Source: Planctomycetales bacterium (GTDB taxonomy: Bacteria; Planctomycetota; Planctomycetia; Planctomycetales; Planctomycetaceae). From it: a DNA stretch of 32,075 bases. The position numbers and the translations under genes were made by a program. The notes under the pieces were generated by a model, which saw only the letters and a list, made by a program, of their open reading frames with translations, did not search any database and was not told the origin of the DNA. Of this stretch, positions 25,738-32,075 are shown in pieces; position 1 is the stretch's first letter, and the number at the start of each line of letters is the position of its first letter. The stretch is from the NCBI GenBank assembly GCA_016235885.1, contig JACRIH010000603.1:1-32075 (forward strand), read 5' to 3'.

Positions 25738-26223
25738 ATGGAGCGGCAACCCGCCACCCGCGAAGGATTCGAAAAACTTCGCGATGAGGTCAAGCATCTG
25801 GAAGATGTCGAGATGCCGCTGATCGCCCAACGCATTGCCGAAGCGCGGGCCGAAGGGGACTTGAGCGAGAATGCGGAGTATCACGGCCAGCGTGAAGCTC
25901 AGGGATTGCTGCAAGCCAAGATCTACCAACTCCGGACGAAGCTCGCCAGCCTGTACATTGTCGACAAATCGACGATGCCCAAGGATGTGGTGGCGTTTGG
26001 TTCGCGTGTCAAGGTTGTCGACCTCCGGGACAACTCCGAGGAAATGTACGAACTGGTCGGGCCGGGGGAAGAAGACTACAGCGGTGAGGTCATGAAAATC
26101 CTGACCACCAGCCCGCTGGCCAAAGGCTTGATGGGGAAGAAGCCGGGAGACCAGGTGGAAGTCCAGTTGCCGCGCGGCACCCAGCGTCTGAAAATTCTCG
26201 GCGTGGAAATGCCGGAAGGTTGA
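25738..26223 (+). CDS. greA: Transcription elongation factor GreA
   Basis: A 161-residue Gre factor, normal length. It enters the RNA polymerase secondary channel and stimulates cleavage of backtracked transcripts. The N-terminal coiled coil has the acidic tip motif [11 protein letters not shown] (about 40-50), whose Asp and Glu are needed for cleavage stimulation; the C-terminal FKBP-like domain ends [11 protein letters not shown]. All expected features are present. It begins [18 protein letters not shown] with ATG at 25738; AGTGAAAGG lies upstream. It is probably its own unit, 178 nt after the oxidoreductase gene. Confidence 0.96.
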   Translation: MERQPATREGFEKLRDEVKHLEDVEMPLIAQRIAEARAEGDLSENAEYHGQREAQGLLQAKIYQLRTKLASLYIVDKSTMPKDVVAFGSRVKVVDLRDNSEEMYELVGPGEEDYSGEVMKILTTSPLAKGLMGKKPGDQVEVQLPRGTQRLKILGVEMPEG

Positions 26224-26329
26224 CGGCCGCTTGGGCTTGGTCGTTGATTCCGTGGGATTCTGACTCGTCTGTCGGTCTTACTGACCGGTTCCCTGCAAAT
26301 GAAATGAATGTTGAGGAAAAGGACATCGC

Positions 26330-27580
26330 ATGCGCACGAATGTTTGGAGCGTCACCTTCGGCCTGGTGATGATGGGAATCGGATCGGCCTTCGCGGGAGA
26401 TCGCTGGCCGGAGTTTCGCGGTCCCACAGGGCAAGGGCACGCCACGTCGAAGGGCTATCCCGTGCGGTGGAGTCCGACGGAGAACGTGACGTGGAAGACG
26501 GACCTGCCCGGAAAGGGATGGTCATCTCCAATCCTCGACAATGGTCGCATCTACCTCACCTCGGCTGTTCCGCTGACCGGCGAGGATGCGGAAAAACACG
26601 CATTGCGGACACTGGCGCTGGACGCCATGTCGGGCAAAGTGCTATGGGACGTCGAAGTCTTTCGCCATCCCATCACAAAGATCCACCGAAAGAATTCTCA
26701 CGCCAGTCCCACACCCATTACCGATGGCAGGCACGTCTACGTTCATTTCGGCACGCAAGGGACCGCCTGTCTCGATGTCGATGGCAAAATTCTTTGGAAG
26801 AATGGCGAACTGAAGTATTCACCTGTGCATGGAAATGGTGGTTCCCCCGTGCTGGTGGACAACCTGCTGGTGCTGAGTTGCGATGGGGCCGACGCGCAGT
26901 TTGTTGTGGCTCTGGATCGAGGGACGGGAAAGATCGTCTGGCAGAAGATGCGCGACGCTCAGCCCACCCGAGGATTCTCGTTCGGCACGCCGCTGGTCAT
27001 CGAAGCCAACGGACAACGGCAACTCATCAGCCAGGGGAGTGAGCGGGTGGCCGCGTACGATCCGGCGACGGGCAGCGAGCTGTGGCGGGTCACGTACAAC
27101 GGGTATTCGGTCGTTCCTCGCCCAGTGTTCGGGCATGGACTCGTGTTCGTTTGCACCGGATACGACACTCCGAAGTTGTTGGCGATTCGGCCGGATGGCA
27201 CGGGAGATGTCACCAAGACTCACATCGAATGGTCGCTCGACAAAGGTGTGTCGCACAATCCGTCACCGTTGCTGGTGGGAGACGAACTTTACCTGGTCAG
27301 CGACAAGGGCATTGCCATTTGCCTCGATGCCAAAACTGGAAAGCAGCACTGGCAGCAACGGCTCGACGGGGAGTATTCGTCATCCCCGGTGTTCGCTGAC
27401 GGAAAGATCTATTTCCAGAACGAAAAGGGTTTGGGAGTAGTGATCGAAGCGGGGCGGACTTTCAACGAAGTGCAACGCAACGACCTGAAGGAAGATTCAC
27501 TCGCATCGTACGCCCTCGGCGACGGTTCGCTATTCATCCGCACCGAGCAGCGACTGTACCGCATCGACGAACGGAAGTGA
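26330..27580 (+). CDS. Secreted PQQ-like beta-propeller repeat protein (BamB-like fold)
   Basis: A 416-residue exported protein. A Sec signal (hydrophobic GLVMMGIGSAFA, cleavage after about residue 22) precedes DRWPEFRGPTGQG, a planctomycete signature for this family. Repeated blades of the type ALDAMSGKVLWDVE, ALDRGTGKIVWQK and CLDAKTGKQHWQQR indicate an eight-bladed PQQ-like propeller. Cofactor ligands of true quinoprotein dehydrogenases are not evident, so a binding or scaffolding role in the periplasm is more likely than catalysis. Purine-rich GAGGAAAAGGA lies just upstream of ATG. It follows greA by 106 nt, with no clear functional link. Confidence 0.92.
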   Translation: MRTNVWSVTFGLVMMGIGSAFAGDRWPEFRGPTGQGHATSKGYPVRWSPTENVTWKTDLPGKGWSSPILDNGRIYLTSAVPLTGEDAEKHALRTLALDAMSGKVLWDVEVFRHPITKIHRKNSHASPTPITDGRHVYVHFGTQGTACLDVDGKILWKNGELKYSPVHGNGGSPVLVDNLLVLSCDGADAQFVVALDRGTGKIVWQKMRDAQPTRGFSFGTPLVIEANGQRQLISQGSERVAAYDPATGSELWRVTYNGYSVVPRPVFGHGLVFVCTGYDTPKLLAIRPDGTGDVTKTHIEWSLDKGVSHNPSPLLVGDELYLVSDKGIAICLDAKTGKQHWQQRLDGEYSSSPVFADGKIYFQNEKGLGVVIEAGRTFNEVQRNDLKEDSLASYALGDGSLFIRTEQRLYRIDERK

Positions 27581-27692
27581 CGGAAGCTCATTTCAAGCCG
27601 ATTTCCGGCAGGCTCCCGTCAGCCGAATTCCCACGCGGTCGTCCCGCCCCCGCACCGAAACGCCTTGCAGCTTCAAGCCGGGCGGATCGCTC

Positions 27693-27722
27693 TTGACGCG
27701 ACTACTATCACGGTAGTAGATT
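27693..27722 (+). promoter_or_regulatory. Candidate promoter of the blaI operon
   Basis: TTGACG (27693-27698) is a near-consensus -35; TAGATT (27717-27722, 4 of 6) is a plausible -10 with an 18-base spacer. The operator palindrome lies inside the spacer and reaches into the -10, so repressor binding would block polymerase. Confidence 0.55.
27702..27719. promoter_or_regulatory. BlaI/MecI-type operator, site 1
   Basis: CTACTATCACGGTAGTAG is a perfect 6-bp-arm palindrome with a 6-base spacer, that is TACTA-N6-TAGTA, the half-sites and spacing known for staphylococcal MecI/BlaI operators. It overlaps the promoter and lies 65 bases before the BlaI start, so autoregulation is expected. Confidence 0.75.
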
Positions 27723-27733
27723 CCCGTCCTCGC

Positions 27734-27753
27734 CCTACTACTCGGGTAGGAGG
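27734..27753. promoter_or_regulatory. BlaI-type operator, site 2
   Basis: CCTACTACTCGGGTAGGAGG aligns with site 1 (27701-27720) at 13 of 20 positions and keeps symmetric CCTAC and GTAGG arms. The offset of 33 bp is about three helical turns, which would put two repressor dimers on the same face. It lies in the 5' UTR. Confidence 0.5.
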
Positions 27754-27784
27754 AAGGTCGTTCGACAAGCACGGAGGTGACGGG

Positions 27785-28177
27785 ATGGGGAGCAAGCATC
27801 ATCTTGCCGAGTTGCAACTCGCGATCATGCATGTTTTGTGGGAGCGAGGCGAAGCAACCGTCGCGGAGGTTCGCGAGGCGCTGACTCCTCGCCGGCCGCT
27901 GGCTTACACGACCATTGCCACAATGCTGTCGAAGCTCGAAGCGCAGGGGAAAGTGGCGCATCGCAGCGACGGACGGATCAGCGTCTACCGTTCGACCGTG
28001 AAGCGCGAACACGTCAGCCGGTCGATGGTCGCCGATCTCGCCGAGCGATTGTTTTCTGGCGACGTGACCGAGATGGTCTGCCACCTGCTCGACAAGTCAG
28101 ACGTCAGCCGCGCGGAGTTGGCTCGCTTGAAGAAGCTCATTCGCCAGAAAGAGGAGGAGCTGCGCGATGCCGACTGA
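27785..28177 (+). CDS. blaI: BlaI/MecI-family transcriptional repressor
   Basis: A 130-residue winged-helix repressor. The N-terminal HTH (about 8-70) reads LAELQLAIMHVLWERGEATV, then TPRRPLAYTTIATMLSKLEAQGKVAHR, matching the recognition-helix region of BlaI; the C-terminal part (RLFSGDVTEMVCHLLD) matches its dimerisation and cleavage domain. It should bind the operators just upstream and be inactivated by the adjacent peptidase or its downstream pathway. The start at 27785 is supported by GGAGGTGA a few bases upstream; the longer frame from 27665 would begin upstream of the promoter. It overlaps the M56 gene by 11 nt. The symbol denotes family only; no beta-lactamase is in view. Confidence 0.93.
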   Translation: MGSKHHLAELQLAIMHVLWERGEATVAEVREALTPRRPLAYTTIATMLSKLEAQGKVAHRSDGRISVYRSTVKREHVSRSMVADLAERLFSGDVTEMVCHLLDKSDVSRAELARLKKLIRQKEEELRDAD

Positions 28178-29798
28178 CCTGACTTCCTTCATCGTCCTCG
28201 TGGCGGTTTGGGTGGTGACCTATCTGTTTCACTCCACGGTCTCGCTGGGTGGCGCGTGGATGGTGCTGCGACTGAGCCGCGCCGCCAGCCCGACGCTCGT
28301 TGACCGAACATGGAAAGCTGCCGTTATCCTTCCGCTGCTCACCGCAAGCCTGCAAGGTGTGGCGGGATTATCACGTCCTGTTTGTGAAGTTCCCCTCGTC
28401 AACAAAGCGATCACGGAGGCCACGCTGTCGGTGGCATTGTTCGGCGACTCACTCACCAATCCAGGTCGCAGATTGTCAAACCTAATTGAATCAAAGGTGG
28501 ACCAACTTGATGACTTCAGCGTGACAATCCAGCCGGACGAGACCGGAACAACCGTCGGCAACGAATGGCCGCAGTCGGTTGGATCAGCGACGCTTCGCCA
28601 ACCATCACAGTCGGTCGTCACAACGCATCATGACGCGATGATCGCACCTCCACGGCCAGCCATCGAACGCTCCGCAGTTCAGGACAATGCCTTCGATCGG
28701 GAACCGAATGAAGAAGCGAGCGTCGCCTCGATTCCCGTCCACATTGTTGAAAGCGGCGATAGTGGAAAATCCAAACTGGCGTTGGAATCGCTGGACAGAG
28801 CGCTTCTGATCACCGGTCTCGCGCTGTGTTGCGGAGTGTTTGGCATTCTCTCGTTGACGGCACAGACCATTCGACTCGCACGGCGGCTGCGTGGAGCTAC
28901 CGCGTTCTCGGAGGGACCGGCTCGGCAGACGCTCAACCGGCTGCTTCAACAGGCACGCCTGCGATGCCGCGTCCGGTTGATCGCTTCCGGGGCGGATGCT
29001 GAACCGGTGGCTTTCGGTCTGTGGCGCTGGACCATCGTCCTGCCGGAGGGAATCGAAACTCGAATGCGACACGATGAATTGACGGCCTTGCTCGCGCACG
29101 AGTTGGCCCACCTTGCTCGTGGAGACATCGTGTGGCTGTGGATTGGACGAATGCTCTGCGCTGGCTTGATGTTTCAACCGCTGAACTGGATCGCCCACCG
29201 ACGCTGGCAGCAGGCTGCGGAATTGCTCTGCGACGATTGGGCGGTACGCCAATCGGTGTCGCCGTTCGCACTGGCTCGCTGTTTGACACAGGTCGCGGAA
29301 TGGAGACTTGCCGATCGCGTGTGCCCGGCGAGCCTCGCGGCCACCGGCTCGGGGACATCGCTCTCGCGCCGAGTCGAACGCTTGCTGGATGGTGCCCACC
29401 GTGACGACCGTTGGGCCACGACCTGGCGTCGGCACGTTGTGACGGCAGCGGTGATCGTGTCGTCTCTCGCCATCGGCCTGTGGGCACCACGAGCCGTTGG
29501 CACAACACAAGTTTCCGCAGCCGAATCATTCCTCCGCGGGGAACCTCACATCTCAATCAACAACCCCGCGGCGGCCGATCCCGAAGCCGCCGAGTGGCAG
29601 AGGCTCCTCGTCGAATGGTCCACCCTGCAAGCCGATTTGGTTCGGATGACCGAACTCCTGGCATCCACATCAGACTCGCCAGAGGTTCATGACGCATTGA
29701 CAACGATCCGGCAGGGAGTCCGGTCGATCGAGCGGCGCGTCCAAGAGTCGATGCGTCAAGAAACCGAAACCACCGGCAACGGCAAGTCGGAGCCGTGA
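28167..29798 (+). CDS. M56-family (BlaR1-like) membrane zinc metallopeptidase without penicillin-sensor domain
   Basis: A 543-residue integral membrane protein. Helices are predicted at about 8-36, 51-68, 212-236, near 320-340 and at 422-441. The zinc site is intact: HELAH (311-315) and the downstream AELLCDDWAV (Glu352) as third ligand. As in BlaR1, the peptidase lies in a cytoplasmic loop and would act on the BlaI repressor. Two differences stand out: the external loop between the second and third helices is about 140 residues, roughly twice that of BlaR1, and after the last helix there is only a 100-residue Glu/Arg-rich, coiled-coil-like tail instead of a penicillin-binding sensor. The signal sensed is therefore unlikely to be a beta-lactam. 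It overlaps blaI by 11 nt, so it is co-translated. Confidence 0.93.
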   Translation: MPTDLTSFIVLVAVWVVTYLFHSTVSLGGAWMVLRLSRAASPTLVDRTWKAAVILPLLTASLQGVAGLSRPVCEVPLVNKAITEATLSVALFGDSLTNPGRRLSNLIESKVDQLDDFSVTIQPDETGTTVGNEWPQSVGSATLRQPSQSVVTTHHDAMIAPPRPAIERSAVQDNAFDREPNEEASVASIPVHIVESGDSGKSKLALESLDRALLITGLALCCGVFGILSLTAQTIRLARRLRGATAFSEGPARQTLNRLLQQARLRCRVRLIASGADAEPVAFGLWRWTIVLPEGIETRMRHDELTALLAHELAHLARGDIVWLWIGRMLCAGLMFQPLNWIAHRRWQQAAELLCDDWAVRQSVSPFALARCLTQVAEWRLADRVCPASLAATGSGTSLSRRVERLLDGAHRDDRWATTWRRHVVTAAVIVSSLAIGLWAPRAVGTTQVSAAESFLRGEPHISINNPAAADPEAAEWQRLLVEWSTLQADLVRMTELLASTSDSPEVHDALTTIRQGVRSIERRVQESMRQETETTGNGKSEP

Positions 29799-29886
29799 GT
29801 GCATCAGCATCGAATGAGAACAGCGAGAGTTTGGAATCAACATTCATCCACAGGAAGTCGGAACACCATTTTCAAGGAGGTCGATG

Positions 29887-32075
29887 ATGCCACATCCAAC
29901 TGTCATTCGGACCAGATTGCTTGTCGTCTTGCTGAGCGTAATCGCTCTGGCCGCGTGGCGGATGGTGGTTGTTCCGCGACCGATTCGAGCGGACGAACCG
30001 GCGCCTCGAACGGTGTCCACCCCGGTTCCAGTCGCCCCAGGAACGGAAGCCGTCCCGGCCAAGTTGCCGGCTTCAACCCGAGTCACAGAGGCACGGACCG
30101 GTCCGCTCCTGTTCGGCAGCGGAGTGAAAAGCAACGCGGGTCTCACCGGGACCGTAGTGCGCAATGAAGAGCTCGACTCGGAACTCAATCCAAAGCCAAC
30201 AACACCGGCCGAATCGCGCGGCCAGGCGGAAGTGCCGCAGAAGTCCGCACCGGAAACGACCACGAAGCCCGAGGTCCTGCGCGTCCTAGATTCGGCGCGT
30301 CGCATTCCAAAATCGAACTCGACCCAGCGACTGGAAACAAGTCTCCGAATTCACGCATCTTTGGAACAACCCGTTTCGCTACACGTCGACGAAGTGCCTC
30401 TACTTGATGTGATCAAGCGAATCTCCACGACGCAGGATTTCAACATCGTGTTGGACAATGTTGGATTCGATGAGATTGGAATCTCACCCACGGCTCGTGT
30501 GTCGGTCAACGTGTCGGACATCAAATTGCGGTCCGCTCTGAGTCTGATCTTGGAGCCGCTCGGGGCCGACTTTGTCGTCGCTGACGATGTATTGACAATC
30601 ACGAATCAGCAGCTGGCGCGAGAACTGCAAACCGCCCAAGACGTCGCTGCGCTGAGAATCCTTCGGAAGGTGGACGCCCCGGAATTGTCGGTGCCACTGG
30701 AACCTAAATCGGAATGCACTCTGCATTGCCAGTCACGGATCAAGACAGTCGATGGCTTCAATCGGGCAATTCTTCGCGTGTCGGCCCCGAGTGCCAACGA
30801 TCTGCGGTTGCAGGCGCTGGAGGCGGGGACGACGACCATCACGGTGATCGACGAGCAAGATCACAAGCACACCGTCCGCGTCAACGTACGTGCGCCGGAT
30901 GCCAGTGATGAGGCTTCCGAACTGGAACACCTCGTGCAACGGCTGTATCCCACTGCCAAACTTGAAGTCGTCCGCATCCGGGATGCGATGCTCATTCGTG
31001 GCAGCGTTAACGATCAACAGCAGGCGGTGGAGATTGTGGAGATCGCCGAACAGTACGCGCCGCGAGTACTCAATCAACTCCACTGGCCGACAGGTCCAAC
31101 TCAGCCCATGAAAGCAACACCGGTTCTCAAGCCCCCAACTCCGGTTCGCATACCGAATGCCGTTCCGTCCACACCGCGAGTGGAGTCTCCGTCACCAATC
31201 CTTGGACCAACTCCATTAGCGCTCGATACGCCTCCGGACAAGTCCGTCCGAGACTCAGCAACCGTGCCGAATCGAGATCGGCGGCCCGTAGTTCCGGATG
31301 ACACGGTTCGAGAACTCCGGAACGACCTGCGAGAGTTGCAGCGCGACGTACGGCGGCTGATCGAGTTGCTGGAGGACCGACAAGATAAACCGAAAGGAAC
31401 CACGTCAAAGCGCACTCGACCGTCGGACGCAAACAACAACTTCATCACCAAGGTCTACGCCGTCGCGGACTTGGTGGTTCCCATTCCGGGATTCGTACGA
31501 ATGTCGCTGGATACTAATGACGGACAAACCGACCAACGCTCCGCCCATGCGATCGAGATCGGTCCGGACGCGCAGGCCAACTTCGCCGCCCTGATGAAAC
31601 ATATCCGCACCGAGATTGATCCAAAAACCTGGAAAGGAGCCGACGGGAAGGGCACGATTGGTTCTGATCTCACCCTTCTCAGCCTGATTGTCTCGCAGAC
31701 CCCTGCCGTCCACGAACAAATTGCGGCAATGCTCACTGAGCTGCGCCGGCAATTCGATGTGCAGGTCACAAACGAGATTCGTTTCGTCACCCTGCCCGGC
31801 GATGACAATGTGTTCTCCACGTACCTGACGATCATGGGTGAAAACCAGGTCCTTCGAACAGGCCAGGCCAAGCGCTTGCTCGAACATTTTCAAGGGGACA
31901 CTCGCACCAATATCCTGCAATCGCCCAGGGTCACATTATTCAGCGGCCAGTCTTGCGAAATGATGGGCGGGTTTGGCGACTCAACGACCAAGTTGCTGCT
32001 CCACACTCTGGTGCCTGACGGCAGCGAAACGGTGCGAGTCCGAATGGCAATCAACCCCGGCGATGCCGCGGATGC
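29887..32075 (+). CDS. Secretin-like envelope protein (STN + pilus-secretin N-terminal domains), 3' end outside window
   Basis: Frame open from 29887 to the window edge, at least 729 codons. A signal or anchor helix (about 10-30) is followed by a Pro/Thr-rich linker. Residues about 155-240 resemble an STN (secretin/TonB short N-terminal) domain (LHVDEVPLLDVIKRIS, then ALSLILEPLGADFVV). Residues about 259-338 resemble the CpaC/RcpA pilus-secretin N-terminal domain (ALEAGTTTITVIDEQD), and 339-398 the following BON-like part (MLIRGSVNDQQQAVEIVEIA). After a Pro-rich linker and a coiled coil (about 471-500), the C-terminal part has TKVYAVADLVVP and TNILQSPRVTLFSGQS, the secretin-core pattern. AAGGAGG lies six bases before 29887 (29884 also possible). 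It is 88 nt after the M56 gene and probably in the same operon. Whether it forms a pore is unknown. Confidence 0.82.
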   Translation, partial: MPHPTVIRTRLLVVLLSVIALAAWRMVVVPRPIRADEPAPRTVSTPVPVAPGTEAVPAKLPASTRVTEARTGPLLFGSGVKSNAGLTGTVVRNEELDSELNPKPTTPAESRGQAEVPQKSAPETTTKPEVLRVLDSARRIPKSNSTQRLETSLRIHASLEQPVSLHVDEVPLLDVIKRISTTQDFNIVLDNVGFDEIGISPTARVSVNVSDIKLRSALSLILEPLGADFVVADDVLTITNQQLARELQTAQDVAALRILRKVDAPELSVPLEPKSECTLHCQSRIKTVDGFNRAILRVSAPSANDLRLQALEAGTTTITVIDEQDHKHTVRVNVRAPDASDEASELEHLVQRLYPTAKLEVVRIRDAMLIRGSVNDQQQAVEIVEIAEQYAPRVLNQLHWPTGPTQPMKATPVLKPPTPVRIPNAVPSTPRVESPSPILGPTPLALDTPPDKSVRDSATVPNRDRRPVVPDDTVRELRNDLRELQRDVRRLIELLEDRQDKPKGTTSKRTRPSDANNNFITKVYAVADLVVPIPGFVRMSLDTNDGQTDQRSAHAIEIGPDAQANFAALMKHIRTEIDPKTWKGADGKGTIGSDLTLLSLIVSQTPAVHEQIAAMLTELRRQFDVQVTNEIRFVTLPGDDNVFSTYLTIMGENQVLRTGQAKRLLEHFQGDTRTNILQSPRVTLFSGQSCEMMGGFGDSTTKLLLHTLVPDGSETVRVRMAINPGDAAD

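Noticed and set aside
27593-28084. 163-codon minus-strand frame across the blaI promoter
   Set aside because: It overlaps the promoter, operators and blaI coding region; its composition is not convincing.
27785-29798. A beta-lactam resistance module
   Set aside because: The peptidase lacks a penicillin-binding sensor domain and no beta-lactamase or penicillin-binding protein gene is present.

Overview
The window reads as chromosomal DNA of a planctomycete (Planctomycetia). I infer this from protein types that are characteristic of that group: a Hanks-type kinase fused to TPR repeats, a giant FG-GAP protein with an N-terminal VERLETRELLSA motif, a DUF1559 pseudopilin paired with a small lipoprotein, Gfo/Idh/MocA and PQQ-like propeller proteins, a BlaI/M56 pair, and several large GC-rich intergenic palindromes. 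No species is assigned. There is no phage, insertion sequence, CRISPR array or rRNA; the only structural RNA gene is tmRNA.

Region 1 (1-13.7 kb, + strand): a repeat-bearing leader, then a membrane-anchored Ser/Thr kinase with TPRs, a 2.2-kaa FG-GAP beta-propeller surface protein, and a hybrid histidine kinase whose start lies 2 nt after the stop of the surface protein. The order suggests a surface-sensing and signalling locus, but this is inference.

Region 2 (13.7-18.1 kb, - strand): a palindrome, the ssrA (tmRNA) gene with its own terminator and a readable tag ADQTTTANRQFALAA, a Rieske ferredoxin, a possible small ORF or gene remnant, a perfect 24-bp-arm palindrome, the DUF1559 pseudopilin, a small lipoprotein, and an iron-dependent alcohol dehydrogenase of the hydroxyacid-oxoacid transhydrogenase (HOT/ADHFE1) type.

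Region 3 (18.1-23.5 kb): about 0.8 kb without a convincing gene but with a row of hairpins, then rpmI-rplT-pheS (no infC before and no pheT after), a convergent triple zinc-ribbon protein, and a FHA-GAF-AAA+-Fis sigma-54 activator.

Region 4 (23.5-27.6 kb, + strand): an unrecognised acidic 117-aa protein followed by a clear terminator, a Gfo/Idh/MocA oxidoreductase, GreA, and a secreted PQQ-like propeller protein.

Region 5 (27.6 kb to the end): a promoter with a TACTA-N6-TAGTA palindrome matching the architecture of BlaI/MecI operators, a second related site 33 bp downstream, then blaI, an overlapping M56 metallopeptidase that lacks the beta-lactam sensor domain, and a partial secretin-like protein running off the window. 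This operon is the best candidate for an undescribed system: a proteolysis-controlled repressor apparently governing an envelope secretin-like protein.
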